From: Hymenobacter armeniacus | GTDB taxonomy: Bacteria > Bacteroidota > Bacteroidia > Cytophagales > Hymenobacteraceae | DNA: 64,000 bases | Reading direction: 5' to 3' | Assembly: GCF_014699055.1 (NCBI RefSeq) | Contig: NZ_JACXAC010000004.1 | Coordinates: 62,001 to 126,000, forward strand | Shown here: one piece after another, positions 45,095 through 54,700 of the stretch | Numbering within the stretch: the first letter of the stretch is position 1 | How the letters are laid out: every line of letters starts with the position of its first letter | Translations under genes and position numbers: made by a program | The notes under the pieces: generated by a model | The model's database searches: none | What the model was told of the DNA's origin: nothing | Seen by the model: only the letters and a program-made list of their open reading frames with translations

Positions 45095-45120
45095 GTAAAG
45101 ACACAAATAGGCGTCTTTAC
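45095..45120. terminator. AGACGC hairpin, copy 2, at the permease stop codon
   Basis: GTAAAGACAC (45095-45104) pairs with GCGTCTTTAC (45111-45120), one G-U-type mismatch, loop AAATAG. The TAA stop of the permease gene (45117-45119, minus strand) lies inside the arm. It may act as that gene's terminator. Confidence 0.6.
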
Positions 45121-46175
45121 CCCAGCTTCACCCGCGGGTCGAGCACGGCGTAGAGCACGTCGACGGCAATGTTTATGAGCACAAAAAGCGCGGCCACGAA
45201 CAGCGTAGCGCCCATCACCACCGGAAAGTCGAGGTTTTCGACGGCGCGCAGCGTCACGGTGCCCAGGCCTTTCCAGTTGAAGATGTACTCGATGAAAAAC
45301 GCGCCGGCCATGAGCGAGGCCAGCCAGCCCGACACGGCCGTCACCACGGGGTTGAGGGCGTTGCGCAGGGCGTGGTGCAGCACGGTGGCGGGGCGGCTCA
45401 GCCCCTTGGCGCGCGCCGTGCGGATGTAGTCCTGGCTCAGCACGTCGAGCATGCTCGAGCGCGTGAGCTGCGTGATGATGGCCAGCGGGCGGATGCCCAA
45501 TGCCACGGCCGGCAGCAGCAAGTTGCGCAGCACCAGGTGCCGCTCGCCCGTGAACGGGTCCGTCTCATACAGCTGCCCGGTGAGGCTCAGGCCCGTCCAG
45601 CGGCTCCAGTAGAAGCCAAACGTGACGGCGATGAGGATGGCTGCCACAAACGAGGGCACCGAAATGCCCAGCACCGAGGTACTCACCAGCACCCTATCGA
45701 GCCACGACTGCGGCCGCAGCGCCGCCGCCACCCCAAAGGCCACGCCGCCCACGCTGGCAATGAGCATGGCTGCCAGCGCCAGCCACATGGTGCCGGGGAA
45801 ATAATCGAGCAGGATGCGCAGCACGTCCTTGTTGCTCTGGAAGGAGCGGCGCAGGTAGGGCTTTTTCAGCACCAAGGCGCGCTCGCCCAGGGGCAGCACC
45901 GTCAGGCCGCCGTAGCGGGCGCGGCCGGCCGAGTCGCGCGGGTGCAGCCCCAGCGGCGACACGTCGTTGAGGTAGCCCGCGAGGCGGGCGGGCAGGGGCT
46001 GGTCGAGGCCGAGGTCGGCGGTGATGGCGGCTTTGGTGGCCAGGTCGGTGCGCTGGCCGGCCAGCAGCGCGGCGGGGTCGCCGGGCAGCACGTTGAACAG
46101 CAAAAACACCGTGCACGCCACGCCCACCAGCACAAGCAGGCCCTGGCCCAGGCGACGAAGAATGAAAGCAAGCAT
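45117..46175 (-). CDS. ABC transporter permease, DppB/OppB (peptide/nickel) family
   Basis: 352 residues from the ATG at 46175. MLAFILRRLGQGLLVLVGV is the typical first helix; FLLFNVLPGDPAALLAGQRT follows. The binding-protein-dependent transport loop (TRSSMLDVLSQDYIRTARAKGLSRPATVLHHALRNAL, EAA-like, shown only in part by its ends QDYIRTARAKGL and HHALRNALNP) contacts the ATPase. Six TM helices are expected. No partner permease, ATPase or binding protein is next to it, so the rest of the transporter is probably elsewhere. An insertion of about 35 residues after helix 1 (SPLGLHPRDSAGRARYGG) is unusual but seen in some Bacteroidota members (recollection). Confidence 0.88.
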   Translation of the reverse strand: MLAFILRRLGQGLLVLVGVACTVFLLFNVLPGDPAALLAGQRTDLATKAAITADLGLDQPLPARLAGYLNDVSPLGLHPRDSAGRARYGGLTVLPLGERALVLKKPYLRRSFQSNKDVLRILLDYFPGTMWLALAAMLIASVGGVAFGVAAALRPQSWLDRVLVSTSVLGISVPSFVAAILIAVTFGFYWSRWTGLSLTGQLYETDPFTGERHLVLRNLLLPAVALGIRPLAIITQLTRSSMLDVLSQDYIRTARAKGLSRPATVLHHALRNALNPVVTAVSGWLASLMAGAFFIEYIFNWKGLGTVTLRAVENLDFPVVMGATLFVAALFVLINIAVDVLYAVLDPRVKLG

Positions 46176-46211
46176 AGAACTGGGCCGCCGCGGCAGCGGC
46201 GGCAACGGGTA

Positions 46212-47393
46212 TTATTTCGTTGCCGGCGCTTTCATCAGCCGCTCCACTTCGTACAGCGGCGGCAGGTCGTGGTAGTGGTACTTGGCCTTAATCACGCCGT
46301 CGCTGAGCACCAGCAGGCCGGGGTTGGAGCGAATGATGGACTTGAGCACCGTGGCATCGGCAAAGTAATAGGGGCCGGCCAGGTTCACGTCGTGGCGAAA
46401 CGAGTCGAATTTGGGGGCGCTGGTGCTCGTGATGGTGAGGGCCGTGATGCCGCGGCGCGACTTGGCGGCGCCTTCCATCAAGGCGTTGATGGCGTCGAAC
46501 CGGTCGCGGTCCGTCTTGTTCGTGTTCTGCACAATGAGCACCAGCTTGTTGCCTTTCAGCAGCTCCTGGGTGTAGGAGTTGCCCTCCACGTCGCTTATCT
46601 CAAAATCGGTCACGGCCGGCGTCGACTCCTTGGGGTTGAGGGCGGTCATGGCCTGGTATTTCCAGGTGGTGTCGGTGGGGTATTGGTCGAATTCCTTGGT
46701 TTCGCCGTTGCGCGTCATCGTGTAGCGGTAGCGGGCCGGCTCGGCCGGCTTCATCAGCTTGTGGATGTCGGCGCCCACTTTGTAGGGCAGAAAGTCGAAG
46801 TAGGGGAGGTGGCCCAGCGCCCGCACCCCAATGCCAATGGCAATGGCCGTGGCAAACGTCATCACCATCACGCCCAACGTGCCCTGCACAAAGGAGTGCC
46901 GCAAAAACCGCTTGTTGAAAAACACCACGGCCCACAGCACCAGCAGAAACAGGTCTTTGAAAAACGACGTCCAAGGCGTGAGCTTGATGAAATCGCCGAA
47001 GCAGCCGCAGTCCGTCACCTTGTTAAAAGCAGCCGAATAGAAAGTCAGGAACCCGAAAAACACCAGCAGCCCCAGCAGCGCCCACAAAATGATGCGCAGG
47101 TGCCAGCGCAGCAGCAGCGCCACGCCCAGAATGACTTCGAGCGAGCTGAGCACGATGGACAGCGTGCGCGACAGGTCCTTGAACCACAAAAAGAAGCCGC
47201 CAATGGCCGGCCACGACTCGGCAAATACCTCGAAGTATTCTTCCAGCTTGTAGGCCGTGCCCACCGGGTCGTTCAGCTTGACGAGGCCGGAGAAGATGAA
47301 GATGGCCCCCAGCAAAAACCACGCAACGCGCGTGAGGGTGCGCAAGGGGTGGGGCGCCGGAGCCGCCGCGGTAAGAGAACTAGGAATTGACAT
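46212..47393 (-). CDS. BT_3928 family (DoxX-like) membrane protein
   Basis: 393 residues from the ATG at 47393. The N-terminal half has about four to five TM helices of DoxX/MauE type (VAWFLLGAIFIFSGLVKLND, then RIILWALLGLLVFFGFLTFY) with CGCFGDFIKLTPWTSFFKDL, a Cys pair close to the membrane. The C-terminal half is a thioredoxin-fold-like domain (KLVLIVQNTNKTDRDRFDAI, LTITSTSAPKFDSFRHDV, IRSNPGLLVLSDGVIKAKYH) lacking a CxxC site. A redox role with the Cys pair is possible. It lies with DUF1599 and folP, a recurring Bacteroidota grouping. Confidence 0.85.
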   Translation of the reverse strand: MSIPSSLTAAAPAPHPLRTLTRVAWFLLGAIFIFSGLVKLNDPVGTAYKLEEYFEVFAESWPAIGGFFLWFKDLSRTLSIVLSSLEVILGVALLLRWHLRIILWALLGLLVFFGFLTFYSAAFNKVTDCGCFGDFIKLTPWTSFFKDLFLLVLWAVVFFNKRFLRHSFVQGTLGVMVMTFATAIAIGIGVRALGHLPYFDFLPYKVGADIHKLMKPAEPARYRYTMTRNGETKEFDQYPTDTTWKYQAMTALNPKESTPAVTDFEISDVEGNSYTQELLKGNKLVLIVQNTNKTDRDRFDAINALMEGAAKSRRGITALTITSTSAPKFDSFRHDVNLAGPYYFADATVLKSIIRSNPGLLVLSDGVIKAKYHYHDLPPLYEVERLMKAPATK

Positions 47394-47495
47394 AAGACAA
47401 AGTAAGCCCGTGGCAAACGGCTGGACAACGCGCAATGTTCACGTAAAGGTCGGGCCGCTGCGCAAAAATCGCCAGCGCGGCTTTGCGCCCGGCGG

Positions 47496-48770
47496 CTAGC
47501 GGCGGGCCAGGGCCTCGGCGTAGCCGCTTTCGGCCAGGAAAGCTTTTGCGTCGTGCAGCGTGAGGATGTGGGCCAGGGCTTGCCTTTTGTCGGCGGCTTT
47601 GGCGTAGTAGGCCTGCACAATGCGGTAGCCCACGTAGTAGCCCAAATCGCAGGGCTTGTCGGGGGTTTCCTGTTTGCCGTTGGCCATCCAGTTGTCGGCG
47701 TTCGTGCCGAGCATTTCCTGCTGAAAAGCGGCCCACAGCTCTTTTTCGTGCGCGTTGCCGTAGGGATGCAGACGGGCGTTGGTGACGTGGCCGGTCACGA
47801 GTTCGGCCACAAAATCGGCCATGCCTTCGTTGAGGGCATAGCTGAGCAGGGTGCCATCTTGCGGGCCTTGGTTGCGGTGCACCAGCTCGTGCACTATCAG
47901 TGAGGGCATTTCCGACACGGGGGCGCAGCGGTTGCGCTGCACCAGGCTAAGTTCGGTGGTGTTCACACCGGGGCCGTTGGCCACTTGGTCGGCTCCAATC
48001 AGCAGGCCGGCGTCCGACACGGTACCGCCCGATACCCAGCCGCCCACCACGAAGTAGATGTTCTGAAATTGCACCGCCGGGTACAGCTCCTGAAAGCACC
48101 GAAACGCCGCCACAATCCTGGGCTTCTCGCTGGCAATGGCCCGCGTGGTGGCCTGAATGAACTGGTAATACCGCGGCCGCTGCAAAATCCGTTTCGTAAA
48201 AAAGGCGTCACTTCCGATTTTCAGGGAATAATAATCCTGCAAACCCGCGGAGGCCTTGTCGAAATAGTCGCGCCGAAAAACGGCTTTGGCGTGGGCCGTG
48301 TCGCGGCTGGCCGCAGCGTAGGCGCTCCAGAAACGGTCAATGTCGGTGGTCACCAACTGCACGTCTTCGGGGCGCTTGATGCGCTGCTGGTCTTCCTGCT
48401 GGCGGGCGCGGGCCAGCAGCTTGGGCCACTGCTTATGGCTGTGCAGCAGGTCGAGGTCGGAGTCGCGGGCAATGTGGCCGGCGTCCACATAGCCCGCGTC
48501 GATGGCTTTGCGCAGGTAGCTCAGCGCGTTGGGTGCATCGTGCAGCAGCCCGTTATAGCAGGCGATGTTGTAGTAGCTCACCGCTTTGTAGCGCGGCTTG
48601 GCCGACGGCTCGCGCACCACTTGCTGGTAGGCCGCAATAGCCGCGGGGTAATCCTTGCGCTTGCTGATGTCTTGGGCTCGGTTGATGAGCGAATCGGCCC
48701 GGGTCGGGGTTTGGGCGGGCGCTGCTAGGGCCGCGCTTAGGAGCAAAAGCAGAAGCAAAAGGGGTTTCAT
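47496..48770 (-). CDS. Exported TPR protein with DUF2268-type zinc metalloprotease domain
   Basis: 424 residues from the ATG at 48770. Signal peptide about 1-19 (LLLLLLLSAALAAPAQ). TPR-like helices span about 25-110 (YPAAIAAYQQVV, YYNIACYNGLL, ALSYLRKAIDAGY). The C-terminal part contains SLIVHELVHRNQG (HExxH zinc site) and, about 30 residues on, NEGMADFVAEL, whose Glu can be the third ligand, as in gluzincin-like DUF2268 proteases. Probably a periplasmic or outer-membrane peptidase. Substrate unknown. Confidence 0.75.
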   Translation of the reverse strand: MKPLLLLLLLLSAALAAPAQTPTRADSLINRAQDISKRKDYPAAIAAYQQVVREPSAKPRYKAVSYYNIACYNGLLHDAPNALSYLRKAIDAGYVDAGHIARDSDLDLLHSHKQWPKLLARARQQEDQQRIKRPEDVQLVTTDIDRFWSAYAAASRDTAHAKAVFRRDYFDKASAGLQDYYSLKIGSDAFFTKRILQRPRYYQFIQATTRAIASEKPRIVAAFRCFQELYPAVQFQNIYFVVGGWVSGGTVSDAGLLIGADQVANGPGVNTTELSLVQRNRCAPVSEMPSLIVHELVHRNQGPQDGTLLSYALNEGMADFVAELVTGHVTNARLHPYGNAHEKELWAAFQQEMLGTNADNWMANGKQETPDKPCDLGYYVGYRIVQAYYAKAADKRQALAHILTLHDAKAFLAESGYAEALARR

Positions 48771-48877
48771 GGCGCAATAAGGAGGGGTTTCACGACAGAT
48801 GCGCCGGGCGGCCGCGCAGTTGCTTGCGCAATTTCTGCTGCATCCAGCCCCGGTTACCAATTCGTTTGCGCGTGGCG

Positions 48878-49414
48878 TTACTTTTCCCCGCGCAAAATGA
48901 GCGCAAACACCGCGTAGTTCAGCATGTCGCGGTAGCTGCCTTCCACGCTTTCGCTCACCCAGGCGTCGCCCCCAATGTCTTCGAGTTGCTTCACGCGGTG
49001 CAGCTTCATCAGGATGAGGTCGGTGATGCTGGCCACGCGCATCTGGCGCCAGGCTTCGCCGTAGTCGTGGTTTTTGGCCAGTAGCAGGCGGCGGTTTTCG
49101 GCGGCTTCGGCGTCGTAGGCGGCGGCCACGGCCTCAGGCGTCATGTCGAGGGGCGTGTCGGGCGGCAGGTGCAGCTGCATCAGGGCAATGAGGCAGTAGT
49201 TGATGATGGCCACAAACTCCTCGTTCACATCGTCGGCCACGAGCTGCACGCCGGTTTCCTGAATGGTCCGGATGCGGTTGGCCTTGATGAAAATCTGGTC
49301 CGTGACCGAGGGCAGCCGCAAAATGCGCCAGGCCGTGCCGTAGTCGTGGGTTTTGGCCAGGAACAGGGCGCGGCAGCGGGCCAGCAGCAGGTCGTAGTGC
49401 TCGGGGGTAGTCAA
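48878..49414 (-). CDS. DUF1599 protein (two tandem copies of the domain)
   Basis: 178 residues from a TTG at 49414; no ATG or GTG is available at a suitable place, and the frame upstream is made of AATG tetranucleotide repeats. The domain occurs twice: FLAKTHDYGTAWRILRLPSV with TDQIFIKANRIRTIQE, and LLAKNHDYGEAWRQMRVASI with TDLILMKLHRVKQLED. DUF1599 is also called nucleotide-modification-associated domain 1, an association from phage contexts; the bacterial role is unknown. It is divergent from folP, an arrangement widely seen in Bacteroidota. Confidence 0.85.
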   Translation of the reverse strand: MTTPEHYDLLLARCRALFLAKTHDYGTAWRILRLPSVTDQIFIKANRIRTIQETGVQLVADDVNEEFVAIINYCLIALMQLHLPPDTPLDMTPEAVAAAYDAEAAENRRLLLAKNHDYGEAWRQMRVASITDLILMKLHRVKQLEDIGGDAWVSESVEGSYRDMLNYAVFALILRGEK

Positions 49415-49574
49415 TGGATGAATGAGTGAATGGGCGAATGAGTGAATGAGCGCAGCCCCGCCTTCACGGCCGCAAGTTCGCCCCGGGGGCCGATATTTAG
49501 CCCGCTCTATTTCCCGCCTACCATGCGCTCGCCCGTCGTTCACCCATTCATTCATTCATCCATTCACTCATTGC
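49412..49574. repeat. Inverted AATGAGTG / CATTCACT tetranucleotide repeats around the DUF1599-folP divergent starts
   Basis: 49412-49452 holds repeats of GAATGAGT/GAATGGAT; 49541-49574 holds the opposite-strand version (CATTCATT...CATTCACTCATTG). They flank the 156-bp region between two divergent TTG codons, and both TTGs lie in the same context, CATTCA-YY-CATTCA-YY-CATTG. The repeats may affect transcription or start choice. Confidence 0.75.
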
Positions 49575-50404
49575 TCAGCCCCCACGGCCGCCTGCTCAGC
49601 CTGCGCCACCCGCAGGTGATGGGCATTCTCAACCTCACGCCCGACTCGTTTTTTGACGGCAGCCGCGTGGCTTCGGAAAAAGACCTGCTCACCCGCGCCG
49701 AAGCCATGCTGAAAGCCGGCGCCGCCGTGCTCGACCTCGGCGCTTACAGCACCCGCCCCGGCGCCGCCGACATCCCGGAAGCCGAAGAAACCCAGGGCCT
49801 CCTACCCGCCGTGGAAGCCCTGCGCCGCGAGTTTCCCAACGCCTTTCTTTCCGCCGACACCTTTCGGGCCGGCGTGGCCGCGGCCGCCGTGGCCGCCGGC
49901 GCCGACCTGGTGAACGACGTGGGCGGCGGCACCCTCGACCCGCAGATGGTTGCCACCATAGGCCGCCTGCGCGTGCCCTACGTGCTGATGCACCTGCGCG
50001 GCACCCCCCAAACCATGAGCAAGCTTACGCACTACGAAGACGACCTCGTGCTCACGCTGCTGCGCTACTTCCGCGACGGCGTGGACGCCCTGCGCCGGGC
50101 CGGCGCCGTCGACGTGGTGCTTGACCCCGGCTTCGGCTTTGCCAAAACCGCTGCCCAAAGCCACGAGCTGCTGCGCCGCCTGCCCGAGCTGCACGCCCTG
50201 GGCCTGCCCATCTTGGCGGGCCTCTCGCGCAAGCGCATGGTGTACGGCCCGCTGGGCCTGGGCCCTGAGGCGGCGCTCAACGGCACCACGGCCCTGCACG
50301 TGGTGGCCCTGCAGGGCGGCGCCCGCCTGCTGCGCGCCCACGACGTGGCCGAAGCCGTGCAAACCATAGAATTATTTGCGCATACCTTTCCAATGGCGGA
50401 ATAA
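49523..50404 (+). CDS. folP: Dihydropteroate synthase
   Basis: 293 residues from the ATG at 49523. A TTG at 49571 would give 277 residues and the more usual family N-terminus (LLSPHGRLLSLRHPQVMGIL); the extra 16 residues are encoded by the tetranucleotide repeat. Motifs: VMGILNLTPDSFFDGS (phosphate loop), DLGAYSTRPGAADIPEAEE, NDVGGGTLDP, VDVVLDPGFGFAK, LAGLSRKRMVYG and a terminal AHDVAEAVQTIELF. It joins p-aminobenzoate to dihydropterin pyrophosphate in folate synthesis. It lies 106 nt upstream of cdaA. Confidence 0.95.
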   Translation: MRSPVVHPFIHSSIHSLLSPHGRLLSLRHPQVMGILNLTPDSFFDGSRVASEKDLLTRAEAMLKAGAAVLDLGAYSTRPGAADIPEAEETQGLLPAVEALRREFPNAFLSADTFRAGVAAAAVAAGADLVNDVGGGTLDPQMVATIGRLRVPYVLMHLRGTPQTMSKLTHYEDDLVLTLLRYFRDGVDALRRAGAVDVVLDPGFGFAKTAAQSHELLRRLPELHALGLPILAGLSRKRMVYGPLGLGPEAALNGTTALHVVALQGGARLLRAHDVAEAVQTIELFAHTFPMAE

Positions 50405-50510
50405 AGGCCGTAATTTGAGGGGTGAAGCCCTGCGATGCAACTGCGGAGGGCAATCGTTGTCAACCTAAGCGCCGCCTTCCTAGCCTCGCTTCCTTCCAGC
50501 CCACCCGCCC

Positions 50511-51344
50511 ATGTCCGGCCCGTTTCCCATCAATTTCCTGCGCTTCGGCTGGATTGACGCGGCCGACGTGTTGCTGGTGACGGTGCTGCTCTACCAGCTC
50601 TACAAGCTGCTGCGCGGCTCGGTGGCCCTCAACGTGGCCCTGGGGCTGATTTCGTTCTACGTGCTCTACCTGCTGGTGAAAGCCACCGGCATGGAACTGC
50701 TCACCAAAATTCTGGGGCAGTTCATGAGCGTGGGCGTGCTGGCCAGCATCATTTTGTTTCAGCAAGAAATCCGGCGGTTTTTGCTGAGCGTGGGCAAGGC
50801 CACGGCCCTGGAGCGCATGCGCAGCTGGACGTGGGGCCGTCCCGCCGAGGCCGCGCCGCTCTCAGTGGGCCCGTTTGTGGAAGCGGCCAAAAGCCTCTCC
50901 AATAAGTACACCGGGGCCCTCATCTGCTTCGCTCAGGCCTCGGACCTCACCGCGTTTGCCGAGTCCGGCGACCGCCTCGACGCCGAAATCAGCAAGCGCC
51001 TGCTGCTGTCCATCTTCAACAAGACCTCGCCCCTGCACGACGGCGCCGTGATTGTGGCCGGCGGCCGCCTGCAGGCCGCGCGCTGCATCCTGCCGGTGAG
51101 CGAAAACCCCGACGTGCCCGCCTCCCTGGGCCTGCGCCACCGCGCCGCCATCGGCCTGAGCGAAATCACCGACGCCGTGGTGCTGGTGGTGAGCGAAGAA
51201 ACCGGCGCCATGAGCCTGGTGCGCCACGGCGAAGTGCACCGCAACCTGGCCACCGCCGAGCTGCGCGCCCGCCTCAACGAGTGGCTGCTCAGCAGCGCCG
51301 GCCGCCCCGCCACCGTGCCGGCCAAGTCGGAAGCCGCGGTGTAG
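50511..51344 (+). CDS. cdaA: Diadenylate cyclase CdaA (DisA_N domain)
   Basis: 277 residues. Three N-terminal TM helices (DVLLVTVLLYQLYKLL, VALNVALGLISFYVLYLLV, VGVLASIILF) precede the cytosolic DisA_N domain with the catalytic motifs SPLHDGAVIVAG (DGA) and LGLRHRAAIGLSE (RHR). It makes cyclic di-AMP from two ATP. The folP-cdaA order is common in Bacteroidota and supports the assignment. No CdaR-like regulator follows, which is usual outside Firmicutes. Confidence 0.95.
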   Translation: MSGPFPINFLRFGWIDAADVLLVTVLLYQLYKLLRGSVALNVALGLISFYVLYLLVKATGMELLTKILGQFMSVGVLASIILFQQEIRRFLLSVGKATALERMRSWTWGRPAEAAPLSVGPFVEAAKSLSNKYTGALICFAQASDLTAFAESGDRLDAEISKRLLLSIFNKTSPLHDGAVIVAGGRLQAARCILPVSENPDVPASLGLRHRAAIGLSEITDAVVLVVSEETGAMSLVRHGEVHRNLATAELRARLNEWLLSSAGRPATVPAKSEAAV

Positions 51345-51703
51345 CCGCCGGACCAAATGCCAATAGGCTGCGCTGCGGCGCTTAGGTTGGGGAGATAATA
51401 ATTGCGATGTAGGCATGTGCCTTACCCACAGCAGTGTGAGGGCGGTTTTTGCGCCGATGGAATAGAGGGGGGCGGAAGGGGTATTAGGTTTTTGGGCATT
51501 TCGTTTTTACTTTTCTCGGAATATTTCTGTGCCAAGGTGGAAGGGGAGGAGTGTTTCGGCCGGTGAACCTATCGGCCTGAAATCCTGCCTGCTGTCCAGT
51601 TGCCTGCGCCGGAATTACTGCGTTCTACCACCCGTTGCTGCGCTTTTTTTCTTCACTCTTTCCTCTTTTCACCCACCGTATTCCTCACTTTTACCTTCTT
51701 TTT
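51345..51703. other. Long intergenic leader before the 2181-residue T9SS gene
   Basis: No gene seen in 359 bases. TATTTCTG near 51522-51529 resembles a -7 box with one mismatch. The last 100 nt are strongly pyrimidine-rich (TTTCTTCACTCTTTCC), suggesting an unstructured 5' UTR. Confidence 0.35.
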
Positions 51704-54700
51704 ATGCACAAAAAAATACTTTGCGAGCCGCAGCAGTTGCGGCTCGGAATTCTGACAGCGCGCAAGCGGCTGTTGGGGCTGATGGGTGCGGGCGCACTGC
51801 TGCTCAGTAGCTTGAGCGCGCAAGCCCAGCTGTCCGGCGCCAAATCCATTCCCGGCGATTACGCCACTGTGGCGGCGGCCGTCACGGCCCTGAACGCGCA
51901 GGGCGTGGGTTCGGGCGGCGTTACGTTCAATATCGCCCCGGGCTACACCGAAACGGTGGCCAACGTGCTCATCACGGCCAGCGGCACAGCCGCCAACCCC
52001 ATCGCGTTTCAGAAGGGGACCGGCACGGGCGCCAACCCGCTCTTCACGGGCGGCACGGGCGTGTCAACCACGCTCGACTCCTTCTTCACGCTGCAGGGCG
52101 CCGACTACGTCACCTTTGATGGCCTGTCCCTGGTGGACCCCGCCGCCAATGCCACCACCACCACGCAGATAGAATGGGGCTTTGCGCTGCTCAAAACGAG
52201 CACGCCGGCCGTGGACGGCTGCCAGAACGTGGTGATTCGCAACTGCGCCATCACGCTGCAGAAAGGCACCGCCACCTCGGGCATCTACTCGGCCAACCAC
52301 ACGCCGGCCAGCACCTCTACGCTGACGCCGACCACGCTGGCGGGCACCAACTCCAACAATAAGTTTTACGGCAACACCATCAGCCGGGTCAATAACGGTA
52401 TTTACGTGGCGGGCTTCGCGGCGGCCAGCCCTTACCTGTACTACGACCAGGGCAACGAGATTGGCAGCGTGCTGAGCGGGACCACCGCCACGGGCAACAC
52501 CATCACCGACTACGGCACCACCACCACGGCCTACGGCATCTACTCCATCTACCAGCACGGGGTGAAGGTGCAGGGCAACACCGTGACCTCCACCACGGCC
52601 ACCACCACCACGGGCCCCACCAGCACGCTTTACGGCATCTTGGTGACCACGGGCGGCAGCGCCGACCTGCTTGGCAATACCGTGACGGTGAACACCAACA
52701 CCACCACCTCGACGAGCTACGGCATTCAGAACGGCAGCGGCGCCAACGGCCTGAACGGGGCTGCCACGACGGTGAACATGGGCAACAACAGCCTGAGCAT
52801 GAACTCGACCACCACCACCACGGGGGTGTTCTACGGCGTGTACAACACGAGCACGCCGAACAACCTGAACATGTTCGCCAACACCATCAGCAACTGGAAC
52901 CGCACGGGCACGTCGGCGTTCAACTACCTGCTCTACGTGAGCTCGAGCCCCACCGCTACGCTGAACGTGTACAACAACACCATCAGCGACGTGACGACCA
53001 CCGGCGCCACTTCCGGCATCTACTGCATCTATGGCTTTCCCGGCACGGCGGCCACGCAGTACTACGGCAACACCGTGCAGAACATTACCTGCGATGGTAA
53101 CTCGCTCTACGGCATTTACCTGAGCGGCGGCCCGACCGTGGACGTGTACCGCAACCGCGTGTCGGGCCTCACGGCCAACGGCACCACGGCCACCATCTAC
53201 GGCATTTACACCACGGGCACCACCACCACGCTGACCAACAACCTGATGGGGGACTTTAAGGCTCCTGCCGCCTCTAACACCAACGCCCTGACGGGCCTGT
53301 ACCTGGCCGGTGGCACCACGGTGAACGCCCAGTATAACAGCATCTACCTCAACGGCAGTAGCTCGGGTGCCAACTTTGGCACCTCGGGCATCTACTTCAC
53401 TTCCACGGCCACCACGCTGGTGACCCTGCGCAACAACGTGGTGGTGAACACCTCCACGGCCGCGGGCACGGGCAGCACCGTCGCCCTGCGCCGCTCGACC
53501 GGCACGGTGGGCGTTGCGCCCACTAACCTGACCACTGCCACCAACAACAACCTGTACTACGCCGGCGCGCCGGCTACTACCGGCAACCTGATATACGCCG
53601 AAGGCACGGGCACCCTCACCAACGGCCTGTCGGCCCTGGCCGACTACAAGGCATTCCTGACCGACCGCGAAGGCAATTCGGTGACCGAAAACGTGCCCTT
53701 CGTGAGCACCGCGGGTACTAACGCCAACTTCCTGAAAGTAAGCACCACCACGCCCACGCAGGTGGAGGGCGGCGGCGTAGCCATTGCGGGCATCACCACC
53801 GACTATGCCAACGCCACGCGCAGCGCCACCGCGCCTGACCTGGGCGCCTACGAAGGCACGTACCAGCCGCTCGACCTCACCGGCCCCGCCATTCTGAACG
53901 CCACGCTGAGCAACACCAACAGCACAGCCAACCGCACGCTGGTGGTCACTATCAGCGACGCTGCGGGCGTGGCCACGGGGGCCAACGCCCCGCGCCTGTA
54001 CTACCGCAAAGGCACCTCGGGCGCCTACGTGTTTGTGAACGCCACCAGCGTGAGCGGCAACCAGTACACCTTCACGCTGAACTACGCCCTGCTGCCCGGC
54101 GGCACCGTGGCCACCGGCGACGTGATTCAGTACTACGTGGCGGCCCAGGACCTGGCCGCCACCCCCAACGTGAGCACCGCCCCCAATGGCGGCAGCGGCG
54201 CCACGCCGCCCGGCACCACGGCCCCGGCCACGCCCGGTTCCTACCAGATTGTGACCGTGCTGAGCGGCATCTACTACGTGGGCACCTCCACGCCCCCAGC
54301 TGGCACTCCCGCCGACCGTGTGTACCCGACCCTGACCGCCGCTGCCAATGCCTACAACCTGAACGTGTTGAGTGGAGCGGTGACGTTCTACCTGCTCGAC
54401 GCGACGTATTCGACGGCCGAGACGTTCCCCATCGTGTTCAACGCCAACGCCTCGGCGTCGGCCACCAACACGGTTCGCATCAGCCCCTACACGGGCGTGA
54501 CGAGCACCATTACGGGCGCGGCCAACAGCCTGCTCCAGTTTAAGGCCACTACCTACCTCACCTTCGACGGCTCGAACGTGGTGGGCGGCACCCAGCGCAA
54601 CCTCACGCTGAACAACACCCAGACCACGGCCTCCGGCGTTGTCATCGTGGGCAGCCAGGGCCTGGGCAACGGCACCTCGTTCCTTGCCTTGCGCAACCTG

